Notes: generated from the sequence alone by a model not told the origin. 64,000 nt of DNA from an uncultured Rhodoferax sp. (GCF_946221635.1 NZ_CAMIHB010000016.1:40373-104372), one strand, 5' to 3'; positions 8,267 through 16,723 are shown, counted from the stretch's first letter. Numbers and translations: made by a program.

Positions 8267-8950
8267 TCAGCGTTGCAGGCGGTAGGGCTCGTGATCGGTG
8301 AGGAAGTCCTGCTCCGCCAGTGCGTCGTTGACCCAGGCCTGCACACCGGGCAATTCCCACACGCGATCGACATAGGCCTGTGCCACCAGCGACATGGGAA
8401 GGCCATAGGTCTTGAGGCGCGAGCACACCGGCGCAAAGTAGGCATCGGCCACGCTGAAGTGGCCGAACAGCATGGGGCCACCGTACTGGGCAATCAAACC
8501 TTCCCACATGGTCGTGAGGCGCATCACATCGGCGCGCACACCGGCGTTGTCCCGCCAGATGAGGGCGCCGGCCTCGCGCAGGTCAGCCTCGATATTCATG
8601 GAACAGGCACTGCGCAGCGCACCGAAGCCGGAGTGCATTTCGGCGCAGATGCTGCGGGCCCGTGCGCGTGCGGACGTTTCCTGCGGCCACAGGGGGGTGC
8701 CGGAAAACTGCTCGGCCACGTACTCGGCGATGGCCAGTGAGTCCCAGACGGCGAGGGCGCCGTCGACCAGCAAGGGCACTTTGAGGGTGGGGGTGAGCGG
8801 GCTCAGCGCCGCCTTGAACTTGGCGTTGCCTGTTTCGTCGTCAAAGCGGACCATGACCTCCTCGAAGTCAATGCCGGCCTGTTTGAGCAGCACCCAGGGG
8901 CGCATGGACCAGGAGGAGTAGTTCTTGTTGGCGATGTAGAGCTTGAGCAT
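8267..8950 (-). CDS. Glutathione S-transferase family protein
   Basis: Cytoplasmic GST-fold protein, 227 aa. The N-terminal thioredoxin-like domain begins MLKLYIANKNYSSWSMRPW, whose Ser pair near residue 12 is the likely glutathione-activating position, and contains the cis-Pro motif TLKVPLLVDG. The all-helical C-terminal domain follows from about residue 85. The Ser-type active site suggests a theta/zeta-like class, but the substrate is unknown. It sits 5 bp upstream of cca on the same strand. Confidence 0.88.
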   Translation of the reverse strand: MLKLYIANKNYSSWSMRPWVLLKQAGIDFEEVMVRFDDETGNAKFKAALSPLTPTLKVPLLVDGALAVWDSLAIAEYVAEQFSGTPLWPQETSARARARSICAEMHSGFGALRSACSMNIEADLREAGALIWRDNAGVRADVMRLTTMWEGLIAQYGGPMLFGHFSVADAYFAPVCSRLKTYGLPMSLVAQAYVDRVWELPGVQAWVNDALAEQDFLTDHEPYRLQR

Positions 8951-9064
8951 GGGGCACCTGTGAATGGAGGGAGGGTCATCCTAGCGGCTCAAGGCGCTGC
9001 GCATTGATGAAAAACGCAGGCCTGTTTGATGCGCGCCATCGCCAGGTACCGGGCCCCGGCGGGC

Positions 9065-11077
9065 TCAGGGCAGGTCCAGCCCGGTTTCGGGTGTGCTGGC
9101 GTCGCGCGGGCCCACGGTGCCCAGGCGTGCCTTGAGCGACTGGGGCTGGCCGGTGATCAGCGCGGCGTAGAGCGTGGTGTTGGCCAGCACCTTCTTCACA
9201 TAGTCCCGCGTCTCGGAGAAAGGCACGTTTTCGGCCCAGATGGCAGCCTCCACCGTGGGCGCGCCGGCCTGGCCGCGCCACAGGCGCGGGCGGCCGGGGC
9301 CGGCGTTGTAGGCCGCGGCCGCCATGGGCAGGGAACCGCCAAAGCTGTCGAGCACCAGCTTGAGGTAGCCGGTGCCGATGGCGATATTGGTGTCGCGGTC
9401 GGTGATCTGGTGGGCCTGGAAGTCGGACAGGCCGATCTTCTTGGCCGTCCAGCGTGCGGTGGCCGGCATGACCTGCATGAGGCCGGAGGCGCCCACGCCG
9501 GATTTCGCATCCATGATGAAGCGGCTTTCCTGGCGGATCAGGCCGTAGACATAGGCTGGCTCCAGGCCGATGAGCTGGGTGCGCGCCAGCACCGCGTTCT
9601 TGAAGGGCATGGGGAAGCGCTGCTCCAGGTCCACCACGCTGCGGGTGCGCTCACTGGTGTTGATGCAGCGGTCCCAGACTTCGTTCTTGCAGGCCAGGTC
9701 GGCGGCGGCGAGCAGGCCGCGGTCATCCATACCGCCCTTGCTGTGCAGGTTGGTGGTGTAGTTCCACTCGCGCACGCCCTCGGTTCGCAGTCCGATCTGC
9801 ACCGCGTACAGGGCACGCGCCAGGCCGGGGTTGGTGCGGGCGTGGTCTTTTTCTTCGGGCGTCAGCGGCAGGGGTTTGGCGGGCACGGTGACCTTGCGCC
9901 CCAGGTCTTCCAGCGCCAGCATTTCGTAGAAGCCCTTGATGCCGGCAATGCCCTCCAGCGCACGCGTGGCCTCGGCGCGGGCCGCGTCGGTCGTGGCGCG
10001 GGCCAGCTGGGCACGGGCGCGCCAGTAGATCCAGGTGGGGTCGTTGCGCGTGGCCTCGGGCATGGCGGCGATGGCGTCCTGCACCACGTTCCAGCGCCCG
10101 GCGCGCAGGGCGGCGCGCGTGGCCCAGATCAGGTGGTCCTCATGCATCTGGGCCAGTTGCCCTTTGGCAAAGTAGCCCAGCGCGTCGTCGGACAGGCGCT
10201 GCGCCAGCCGTTTGCCGATCACGCCCCAGACCCAGCTGCGCTCTTCCTGCGTGAGCTGGGCCTTCCAGCGCAGCTTGTCCACTTCTTCTGCGGCCATCAC
10301 GGGGTCGAGGTAGGCCATGCGGATCAGCGCCAGCGAGACGAACTCGCGCGTCTGCGGGCGCAGGGCCGTGAGTTTGTCGTTGAGGTACTTGGCCGGCGTC
10401 AGGTAGATGGTGTTGACGGTCTTGACCCAGTCCGGGTCCAGCAGGGCCACGGCCTGGGTGGCAATGCGCAGCTTGTCGTTCTCCATCCCCAGGCGCGCGC
10501 GCAGCCAGGCGATATGGGGTGCGAGCTTTTTGTCCTTGATGAGCTGGCCGGCCGCGCTGCCACAGGCCTCGTCTGCGTCTTTCAGACCCAGCCAGTTGTC
10601 CTGCACCGCGGCGCTCACATCGCTGCCCTGCGTGACGTAGTCGGCCAGCAGGCTGTAGCAGCGCACGGCGCGGTCGTCGTTCATGCGGTAGGCCGGCAGC
10701 TCGCGCAGAAAGCTGCTCCAGTCGCTGCGGCGGCCCAGCTGCTGCAGCCATTCGGCGCGCAGGCGATCTTCCTGGTAGGTACCGCTGAAGCGGGTCATGA
10801 AGTCCTGGATGTCGGCCAGGCTGGCGTCGTCGAGCCGGGCGGAGAGTTCCCAGTAGGCGGCCCAGGGCTCCAGCAGGTGGCCGCGGACCTGGGGCAGCAG
10901 GGCCGCCAGGCGCTTGCGGTCGCGGGCCTTGTAGGCCTGCGCCATGTCGAGGATGGTGTCGTCGGAACGGGCAATTTCGCGCGCTGCGTCGCGCCCCTGG
11001 GCGCTGGCCGGAGCGGCGAAGGTGGACACCGCACAGCCCGCGAGGGCGAGGGATGTCAGAATGGCTGAAAACTGCAT
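9065..11077 (-). CDS. slt: Soluble lytic murein transglycosylase, Slt70-like
   Basis: Cleaves peptidoglycan glycan strands with 1,6-anhydro product formation in the periplasm. 670 aa from ATG 11077 (MQFSAILTSLALAGC). The N-terminus is either a signal peptide cut near ASA-Q or a lipobox (LAGC at about 12-15), so soluble versus lipid-anchored is undecided. A long helical superhelix fills residues about 40-490. The C-terminal family 1 domain has the catalytic Glu about 517 in GLIRQESRF, then GASGLMQVMPATA and AAAAYNAGPGRP. The frame is open 25 codons further upstream, but the start chosen gives the export signal. Divergent from the cyclo-ligase gene with almost no gap. Confidence 0.93.
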   Translation of the reverse strand: MQFSAILTSLALAGCAVSTFAAPASAQGRDAAREIARSDDTILDMAQAYKARDRKRLAALLPQVRGHLLEPWAAYWELSARLDDASLADIQDFMTRFSGTYQEDRLRAEWLQQLGRRSDWSSFLRELPAYRMNDDRAVRCYSLLADYVTQGSDVSAAVQDNWLGLKDADEACGSAAGQLIKDKKLAPHIAWLRARLGMENDKLRIATQAVALLDPDWVKTVNTIYLTPAKYLNDKLTALRPQTREFVSLALIRMAYLDPVMAAEEVDKLRWKAQLTQEERSWVWGVIGKRLAQRLSDDALGYFAKGQLAQMHEDHLIWATRAALRAGRWNVVQDAIAAMPEATRNDPTWIYWRARAQLARATTDAARAEATRALEGIAGIKGFYEMLALEDLGRKVTVPAKPLPLTPEEKDHARTNPGLARALYAVQIGLRTEGVREWNYTTNLHSKGGMDDRGLLAAADLACKNEVWDRCINTSERTRSVVDLEQRFPMPFKNAVLARTQLIGLEPAYVYGLIRQESRFIMDAKSGVGASGLMQVMPATARWTAKKIGLSDFQAHQITDRDTNIAIGTGYLKLVLDSFGGSLPMAAAAYNAGPGRPRLWRGQAGAPTVEAAIWAENVPFSETRDYVKKVLANTTLYAALITGQPQSLKARLGTVGPRDASTPETGLDLP

Positions 11078-11086
11078 GTGGGGATT

Positions 11087-11686
11087 ATGGACAACTCGGA
11101 CGAAAGCAAAGCCGCACACAAGAAAGCCTTGCGCAAGGCACTCCTTGAACAACGCCTGAACCTGTCGGACCGCCTACAGCGCGCCGAACTTCTGCAGCGC
11201 GTCATGCGCATCTGGCTGGTGGGTCGCCCGGACACGGTGATTGGCGCCTACTGGCCCATCAAGGGCGAGTTCGACCCGCTGCCCGCGCTGCACCGCTGGA
11301 AGGAGGACGGCGAGCTGATCGACCAGCCGCAACCGCGCCGGATTGGCCTGCCCGTGGTGAACCGCGAGCACAAGACCATGACTTTCCACGCCTGGTACCC
11401 CGGCTGCCCGATGGAAGAAGATGCCTACGGCATTCCCAAGCCCAAGGACACCGAGCTCATCGTGCCCACGCTGCTCTTTGTGCCCTGCGTCGGCTACGGG
11501 CCCGGCGGCTACCGTCTGGGCTATGGCGGCGGCTTCTACGACCGCATGCTGGGCAGCCTGAGCCCCAAGCCGTTCACCGTGGGGCTGGGCTTTGGCACCG
11601 GCTTTGTGGACGACCTGGAGCCGGAGCCCCATGACGTGCCCCTGGACGCCATCCTCAACGACCACGGGGTCGTTTGGCCGGTGTAG
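11087..11686 (+). CDS. 5-formyltetrahydrofolate cyclo-ligase
   Basis: Converts 5-formyl-THF to 5,10-methenyl-THF with ATP, returning folinate to one-carbon metabolism in the cytoplasm. About 199 aa from ATG 11087 (MDNSDESKAAHKKALRKALL); GTG at 11078 is an alternative. The ATP-binding signature PCVGYGPGGYRLGYGGGFYD is intact. It is divergent from slt, so the promoter of each must lie within the other gene's start region. Its 3' end overlaps the convergent TfoX-N gene by 32 bp. Confidence 0.94.
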   Translation: MDNSDESKAAHKKALRKALLEQRLNLSDRLQRAELLQRVMRIWLVGRPDTVIGAYWPIKGEFDPLPALHRWKEDGELIDQPQPRRIGLPVVNREHKTMTFHAWYPGCPMEEDAYGIPKPKDTELIVPTLLFVPCVGYGPGGYRLGYGGGFYDRMLGSLSPKPFTVGLGFGTGFVDDLEPEPHDVPLDAILNDHGVVWPV

Positions 11687-12080
11687 TTTTTTTTGCGGTG
11701 GTCTTTTTGGTCGCTGCTTTCTTCGCAGGCACAGGTTTTCTGGCCTGCAAGGCGGCCTCCAGGGCCAGCCGTCCCCAGGGCAGCATCAGCGCGGGCGACT
11801 CCATGGCATCCGGCGGTGCGCTGTAGTAGTTGATGCCGCGTGTTCCGGTCTTGGAACCGTAGCTGAAGCGTTCACAGCCTGCTGCCAGAAAACGCGGGGC
11901 CGTTTCCTCGTTGGCCTTGAGCCACAGCGTGTCGCCCCCGCCCAGGTCGGCCAGGATGGCCACGGTGAGTCCTTCGACACTGATGCCCCAGCCACCGAAC
12001 ATGCGTTTGGCGATGCAAGGGCCCAGGCCCTGCAGCAGTTCACAGCAATAGTCGGCGAACGACGCGTCAATTCCGGCCAT
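11655..12080 (-). CDS. TfoX/Sxy N-terminal domain protein with Lys/Ala-rich tail
   Basis: 141-aa protein. Residues about 5-100 match the TfoX N-terminal domain (RMFGGWGISVEGLTVAILAD, then LWLKANEETAPRF and the Tyr-rich INYYSAPPDA). The last 30 residues are a basic low-complexity tail (PAKKAATKKTTAKKTTPAK) that could bind nucleic acid. The C-terminal TfoX helix-hairpin domain is absent, so a competence role as in gamma-proteobacterial Sxy should not be assumed. Overlaps the cyclo-ligase gene tail to tail. Confidence 0.85.
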   Translation of the reverse strand: MAGIDASFADYCCELLQGLGPCIAKRMFGGWGISVEGLTVAILADLGGGDTLWLKANEETAPRFLAAGCERFSYGSKTGTRGINYYSAPPDAMESPALMLPWGRLALEAALQARKPVPAKKAATKKTTAKKTTPAKRPRGR

Positions 12081-12088
12081 GGGGGTCC

Positions 12089-13009
12089 TCAGCGGTTGAG
12101 CAGGGCCCGCACATCGGTTTCATAACCCGCCAGGGTGGTCTGCAGGCGCTGGCGTTGTGCGGGGCTGGTGCGGTTGTGGAAAGCGGCAAGGGCAGCACAG
12201 GCCTGGCTGCGCACGCGCTCGGCGTATTGGCGATAGGTCGGGCCGGCCGACTGCAGGCTGCGTGCCACAAGGGCCCGCACCTCGGCCTGGATGTGGATGT
12301 CGCTGGTGTTGCCAGCGCGCAGGCCACGCAGGGTTTGCAGCGCATCCTGCTGGCGGCGCAGCGCCTCGCGGTACTGCAGTGCGGGATCGAATGCGGACTG
12401 GTCCACCTGGGCCTGCAGCTGCTGGCGTTGCTCCTCGGCCAGGCGGCCATAAAAACCTTCGGCACGGTCCACCAGTGTCTTCATGCGGCGCGCATTGCGC
12501 TCGGCCGGGCTGCCGTCCAGCCACTCTTCGCGCCACTCGCGGTTGCGTTTGTCCAGGGCGCGGGCCAGGTGGTCCAGTTGGGCATTGCCCAGCATCGGCC
12601 CCAGGGCCACGGCCGTCGGCATGGCTCGGTCCAGCACGGCCTGCAGGCGCTCTTCCAGGTAACTGGCGAGCTGGCAGACCTGGGCCGGGGTGACCTCCTG
12701 CAGCGCGGCGGTCTGCAGGTCCTTGAGGGTGGTGGCCAGTCCGGGCAATTCATCCTTGCGGTGCCAGTCCTGCAACGCATGCAGGTCATTGCGCAGGCGG
12801 GTGGACTGCGGGCCATCGAAGTCGAAATAGCCGTCCAGCCACCAGTAGGCCAGGTCGGGCGCATTGTTGTAGCCCAGGCGCACGGCGCTGCAGCCGCCCA
12901 GGCCCAGGAGTGCGAGCAGCAGGCCGATAATGGCGCACCAGAGGCCCAGGCGGTTTCGCCCGTATTGAGGCCCTCCTGGATCAGTAGCAATTTGCGCGAG
13001 GGCAAACAC
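12089..13009 (-). CDS. DUF6279-type lipoprotein (start uncertain)
   Basis: Outer-membrane-type lipoprotein of unknown function. A hydrophobic segment IIGLLLALLGLGGC ends in a lipobox, and the mature part begins CSAVRLGYNNAPDLAYWWLD, the hallmark of the DUF6279 family, followed by about 240 residues of Arg/Gln-rich helices. The start is a problem: a good ribosome site (GGAGGG, 12971-12976 complement) lies about 35 bases before the hydrophobic segment, but no ATG, GTG or TTG follows it in frame. The nearest upstream usual codon is GTG at 13009, giving a long 40-residue leader that abuts glmU. A mutated start codon or a non-standard start (CTG/ATT) is possible. Confidence 0.75.
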   Translation of the reverse strand: MFALAQIATDPGGPQYGRNRLGLWCAIIGLLLALLGLGGCSAVRLGYNNAPDLAYWWLDGYFDFDGPQSTRLRNDLHALQDWHRKDELPGLATTLKDLQTAALQEVTPAQVCQLASYLEERLQAVLDRAMPTAVALGPMLGNAQLDHLARALDKRNREWREEWLDGSPAERNARRMKTLVDRAEGFYGRLAEEQRQQLQAQVDQSAFDPALQYREALRRQQDALQTLRGLRAGNTSDIHIQAEVRALVARSLQSAGPTYRQYAERVRSQACAALAAFHNRTSPAQRQRLQTTLAGYETDVRALLNR

Positions 13010-13012
13010 GTG

Positions 13013-14455
13013 ATGTCGAGTTTTCAGGTTCAGGGACACGCAGGGATCGGTCCGGTGGTGGATGTGGTCATTATGGCGGCGGGCAAAGGCACGCGCATGA
13101 AGAGCAAGACCCCCAAGGTGCTGCATACCCTGGCCGGTCGCCCCCTGCTGGGCCACGTGCTGGACACGGCTGCGGCCCTGCTCGCGCGCCAGGTGGTGGT
13201 GGTCACCGGCCATGGCGCTACAGAAGTGGAAGCAGCTTGCGCAGCATTCACGGGGGCTACAGCCGATTTTTCCTTGAATTTCGTACGCCAGGAGCCGCAG
13301 CTGGGCACGGGCCACGCGGTGCAACAGGCGGTGCCCGCGCTGGCCGATGACGGCGTCGTGGTGGTGCTGTCGGGCGATGTGCCCCTGACGTTGGCAGACA
13401 CGTTGTTCCACCTGATCACGGCCTGCGCGGGCGACAAGCTGGCCTTGTTGACACTGGAGCAGGCCAACCCCGCAGGCTATGGCCGCATCGTGCGCGCAGC
13501 GGACGGTGCGGTGCAGGCCATTGTGGAACATAAGGACGCGTCGGAAGCCCAGCGCCAGATCACCGAGATCTACAGCGGCATCATGGCCGTGCCGGCCGCG
13601 CAGCTCAAGCGCTGGCTGGCGCGCCTGGACAACGACAACGCCCAGAAGGAGTACTACCTGACGGACGTGGTGAAGTTCGCCGTGGCCGATGGCGTGGGCG
13701 TGGTGGCCCACAAGATTGACGATGCCGTCCAGGTGGCCGGCGTGAACAGCCCGGTGCAACTGGCCGCGCTGGAGCGGGCCTGCCAGCTGCGCGAGGCGCA
13801 TCGCCTCATGGAAGAGGGGGTGCGCCTGGCCGACCCGGCGCGCATCGATGTGCGGGGTGACCTGCTCTGTGCGCACGATGTATCGATCGACGTGAACTGC
13901 GTGTTCGAAGGCCAGGTGAGCCTGGGCGAGGGCGTGCGCATCGGTGCCAACTGCGTCATCGCCAACGCGGTGATCGAGGCAGGTGCCGTGATTCACCCCT
14001 TTACCCACATTGACGGGGAGAAGCTGGGTGTGACCGTGGGGCCGGGAGCCTTGATTGGTCCCTTTGCCCGCCTGCGCCCCGGTGCCCAGCTGGGGGCGGA
14101 AGTGCACATCGGCAACTTTGTGGAGGTCAAAAACTCGACGCTGGCCGACGGCGCCAAGGCGAACCACCTGGCCTACCTGGGTGACGCCACCGTGGGTGAG
14201 CGCGTCAACTACGGCGCGGGCAGCATCACCGCCAACTACGACGGTGCCAACAAGCACCGCACCGTCATCGAGGCCGATGTGCATGTGGGCAGCAACTGTG
14301 TGCTGGTGGCCCCCGTCACCATTGGCGCGGGCGGCACCGTGGGCGGCGGCTCCACCATCACCAAGAGCACTGAGCCTGGCGCCCTGAGCGTGGCCCGCGG
14401 CAAGCAGGTCAGCATCGCCAACTGGTCGCGCCCGACCAAGAAGCCCAAGGTCTGA
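13013..14455 (+). CDS. glmU: Bifunctional GlmU: GlcNAc-1-P uridyltransferase / glucosamine-1-P acetyltransferase
   Basis: Makes UDP-GlcNAc for peptidoglycan and LPS. 480 aa. The uridyltransferase domain begins VVDVVIMAAGKGTRMKS (about residues 14-30) with LSGDVPLT; the C-terminal left-handed beta-helix has the hexapeptide pattern and the acetyltransferase loop NYDGANKHRT. ATG 13013 adds a 14-residue leader before the conserved start, and GTG 13055 or 13058 are alternatives. One copy of the 40-bp repeat lies at codons about 69-82 (GATEVEAACAAFTGATA), in the loop after VTGHG, so this region differs from other GlmU proteins. glmS lies about 2.8 kb downstream. Confidence 0.95.
   Translation: MSSFQVQGHAGIGPVVDVVIMAAGKGTRMKSKTPKVLHTLAGRPLLGHVLDTAAALLARQVVVVTGHGATEVEAACAAFTGATADFSLNFVRQEPQLGTGHAVQQAVPALADDGVVVVLSGDVPLTLADTLFHLITACAGDKLALLTLEQANPAGYGRIVRAADGAVQAIVEHKDASEAQRQITEIYSGIMAVPAAQLKRWLARLDNDNAQKEYYLTDVVKFAVADGVGVVAHKIDDAVQVAGVNSPVQLAALERACQLREAHRLMEEGVRLADPARIDVRGDLLCAHDVSIDVNCVFEGQVSLGEGVRIGANCVIANAVIEAGAVIHPFTHIDGEKLGVTVGPGALIGPFARLRPGAQLGAEVHIGNFVEVKNSTLADGAKANHLAYLGDATVGERVNYGAGSITANYDGANKHRTVIEADVHVGSNCVLVAPVTIGAGGTVGGGSTITKSTEPGALSVARGKQVSIANWSRPTKKPKV
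13217..13256 (-). repeat. 40-bp dispersed repeat, copy 3 (in glmU)
   Basis: Read on the minus strand: CCCCC, nine bases, GCGC, A, AGCTGCTT, nine bases, TAGC; two changes in the AGCAGCTA block, spacing exact. Antisense to glmU and translated in the same frame as the cca copies. Confidence 0.75.
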
Positions 14456-14460
14456 GCGGC

Positions 14461-15237
14461 ATGGCGGTGCAAGGCATGGGCGATTCCGCACAGCGTGTGG
14501 CCGAACTGGAGGCTGAACTGGCCCAGCTGCGGCGTGAGACGCAGGCCTTTACCTCGGCCCTGTCCCACGATTTGCGCGCGCCGCTGCGCCATATCGTCTC
14601 CTTTGCCCGTTTGCTGGAGGAAGAGGCCGGGCCGCGGCTGGACGCCGAACAGCAGGGCTTTCTGGGCACCATCACCGATTCCGCCCAGCACATGGGCGCC
14701 ATGCTGGACGCCCTGCGCGAGCTGGCGCGTTTGGGCACGGTACCCGTGGTGCGGGCGCCCGTCGCGCTGGACGTACTGGTGCACGAGGTGGCGGAGGAAT
14801 TGGCGCAACGCCATGCGCCGCAGGCGCTGGCCTGTGTGGTGGACGTTGCCCCCCGTACCCTGCATACCGATGCGGCCCTGCTGCGGACTGTGCTGCACGC
14901 GGTGCTGGACAACGCCTGGAAGTTCACGGCCCAACTGCCCGATGGGGCGGCGCAGGTGTGTGTGGCGCTGGCAGAGGCTGGGGACGGGCTACACCTTACG
15001 GTGCAGGACAACGGTGCCGGTTTTCGCGCCACCCAGCCGGAGGTGGCTCTGCGCATGTTTGGCCGCCTGCACGGCGCCAAACCCTTCGCCGGCTTGGGCG
15101 CGGGCTTGGCCTGGGCGACGCAGGCCTTGCAGCGTCTGGGCGGGGGCATCCGGTTGGAGTCGCCCGCGTCGGGTGGTTGCCTGGTGACTGTATGGATTCC
15201 CCATGAAAAAAGCCCGGACAGGCCGGGCTTTGCGTAG
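14461..15237 (+). CDS. Soluble sensor-less histidine kinase
   Basis: Cytoplasmic kinase core of 258 aa without input domain or membrane segment. A short coiled coil (residues about 10-30) leads to the H-box SALSHDLRAPLRHIVSFARL (His about 39), N-box VLDNAWKFTAQ, G1 VQDNGAGF and a degenerate G2 GLGAGLAWATQAL. The H-box type is that of phytochrome-like kinases. It starts 5 bp after glmU. The last ten codons (EKSPDRPGFA) are the hairpin that also acts as terminator for the opposite-strand gene. No response regulator is adjacent, so it may signal to a distant partner. Confidence 0.85.
   Translation: MAVQGMGDSAQRVAELEAELAQLRRETQAFTSALSHDLRAPLRHIVSFARLLEEEAGPRLDAEQQGFLGTITDSAQHMGAMLDALRELARLGTVPVVRAPVALDVLVHEVAEELAQRHAPQALACVVDVAPRTLHTDAALLRTVLHAVLDNAWKFTAQLPDGAAQVCVALAEAGDGLHLTVQDNGAGFRATQPEVALRMFGRLHGAKPFAGLGAGLAWATQALQRLGGGIRLESPASGGCLVTVWIPHEKSPDRPGFA
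15206..15231 (-). terminator. Terminator of the small exported protein gene, inside the kinase 3' end
   Basis: AGCCCGG (15211-15217) pairs with CCGGGCT (15223-15229). On the minus strand the stem is followed by six T. It would stop transcription from 15470, and its bases also encode the kinase's C-terminus. On the plus strand only three T follow. Confidence 0.75.
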
Positions 15238-15269
15238 CGTGGGTACTGCCGCAGGGCAGTCGCCAGGGC

Positions 15270-15470
15270 TTACCACTTCTTGATCTTGTCGTATTCGGCG
15301 AAAGCGTCGGCAGCGGAGGCCTTGGCCTTGGTGTCGGCAGCCTTGTCAGCGGCCTTGGCAGCCACAGCCACTTGTTCGGCGGTGGGGGCGGCTTGGTCGG
15401 CAGCCATGGCTTGGCCAGCGAACACGGAAGTCAAAACAAAAGCGAGGGCGGCAAAAGAAGTCTTGGTCAT
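15270..15470 (-). CDS. Small exported Ala/Lys-rich protein
   Basis: 66-aa protein with a clear signal peptide (MTKTSFAALAFVLTSVFAGQ, cleaved about AMA-A). The mature region of about 42 residues is rich in Ala, Lys and Asp (AVAAKAADKAADTKAKA) and ends FAEYDKIKKW. No known domain is recognised. ATG 15470 is preceded by AAGGAA. It is divergent from a LysR gene 203 bp away; the second LysR paralogue at 37681 also faces a small exported protein, so this is probably the regulator's target. Function unknown. Confidence 0.75.
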   Translation of the reverse strand: MTKTSFAALAFVLTSVFAGQAMAADQAAPTAEQVAVAAKAADKAADTKAKASAADAFAEYDKIKKW

Positions 15471-15531
15471 GATGAAGTTCCTTTCAAGGTTTAGAAAATC
15501 CGCTCTGGCGGGCATCACACCGTCTGAACAG

Positions 15532-15583
15532 CATCGATGGGGCGTTTAATTCATTCGTCTCGTCGATGGGATGAACTGTAAAA
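15532..15583. promoter_or_regulatory. Conserved operator region between small exported protein and LysR, copy 1
   Basis: CATCGATGGGGCG at 15532 and GTCGATGGGATG near 15562 form two similar boxes 29 bp apart, framed by TTCAT...ATGAA. The same arrangement is found at 37539-37587 next to the paralogous LysR gene, while sequences outside differ. A LysR-type binding site is inferred. Confidence 0.65.
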
Positions 15584-15673
15584 TTTCTGAATCAGAAGAT
15601 AAACAGCGTGCGTAGCACATGCATATTTCTGTTTTGGCAATAATGCAGGCTTGATATCGTCCTGGAGGGCCCT

Positions 15674-16723
15674 ATGGACCGACTGCTTTCAATGCGTGTG
15701 TTCCAGCGTGTGATCGACGAAGGCGGCTTTGCCGCCGCAGCGCGTGCCATGGACATGTCGCCCGCCGTGGTGACACGCCTGGTGGCCGACCTGGAAGAGC
15801 ATCTGGGCACCCGTCTCTTGCACCGCTCCACGCGCCGCCTCTCGCTGAGCGAGGCGGGCGAGTCCTACCTGGGACGGGTGCGTGCCATCCTGCAGGATAT
15901 TGACGAGGCCGACACCCTGGCCAACCAGCATACGCAGGAGCTGTCGGGTGAGCTGCATGTGCTGGCCACGCCGGTGCTGGCCACCTACGTGCTGGCGCCG
16001 CTGGTGGCGGGTTTTCGTGCGCAGTACCCCAAGATCGTGTTGCACGTGAACGTGGAATCGTTCATGGAACCGCCGATCGATGGCCACGACGTGACGCTGT
16101 TCACTGCGGACGAGGCCTATGACGGCGACGTGGTGGCCCGCAAAATCCTGACGACCGAGGCGGTGTTTGTCGCGTCCCCGGCGTATCTGCAGCGCAAGGG
16201 CACGCCGCGGCGCCCGGAGGACCTGTCGGCACACGACTGCCTGGGTATCAAGGGCGGCACCATGGGGGGGCGCTCGTGGCGCTTCAAGAACTCGGAGAAT
16301 TTGAACGAGGTGGTGGATGTTCCGGTGACGCCGGTGCTCTGGTCCAACCACATCGAAACCCTCATACGCGCCACCTTGGACGGCGCGGGCATCGCACCCA
16401 CCACCGTGGAGCTGGTGGCTCCGTTTCTCGCCAGTGGGGAGTTGGTGCGCGTGATTCCGCCGTGGATCAAAGGCCAGTTGTTTCTGTATGCGGCGCTGCC
16501 CAGTCGCCAGTTTTTGCCGCGGCGCACGCGGGTGTTTCTGGACTATCTGGCGGAGCAGACACGCATTCAGCTGGCCAATGCCATGGATGCCTGCGGCATG
16601 GGATGCAGTGCGTCGGCCATGCTATACCAGCGTCAGTTCAGCCCCGAACTTGCTGCGGCGAATGCTGAAGAAAGCCTTGACGTTGCGCACGTTGGCGTCG
16701 GCGGTAAAAAGGCGTTGCGTTAG
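15674..16723 (+). CDS. LysR-family transcriptional regulator, paralogue A
   Basis: 349-aa LysR regulator. The N-terminal winged HTH is MDRLLSMRVFQRVIDEGGFA...GTRLLHRSTRRLSLSEAG; the effector domain occupies residues about 90-300. It is a close paralogue of the gene at 37681, with the same opening and the same VLAPLVAGF and VASPAYLQRKG motifs. The paralogue ends soon after RVFLDYL; this one carries a roughly 38-residue extension that overlaps the convergent Lrp gene by about 100 bp. Start MDRLLSM is shared by both paralogues. Probably controls the divergent small exported protein gene and itself. Confidence 0.9.
   Translation: MDRLLSMRVFQRVIDEGGFAAAARAMDMSPAVVTRLVADLEEHLGTRLLHRSTRRLSLSEAGESYLGRVRAILQDIDEADTLANQHTQELSGELHVLATPVLATYVLAPLVAGFRAQYPKIVLHVNVESFMEPPIDGHDVTLFTADEAYDGDVVARKILTTEAVFVASPAYLQRKGTPRRPEDLSAHDCLGIKGGTMGGRSWRFKNSENLNEVVDVPVTPVLWSNHIETLIRATLDGAGIAPTTVELVAPFLASGELVRVIPPWIKGQLFLYAALPSRQFLPRRTRVFLDYLAEQTRIQLANAMDACGMGCSASAMLYQRQFSPELAAANAEESLDVAHVGVGGKKALR

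Noticed and set aside
9026..11068. A 680-codon open frame on the plus strand opposite the lytic transglycosylase
   Set aside because: Same cause; the minus-strand gene has the catalytic Glu and family motifs while this product resembles nothing.
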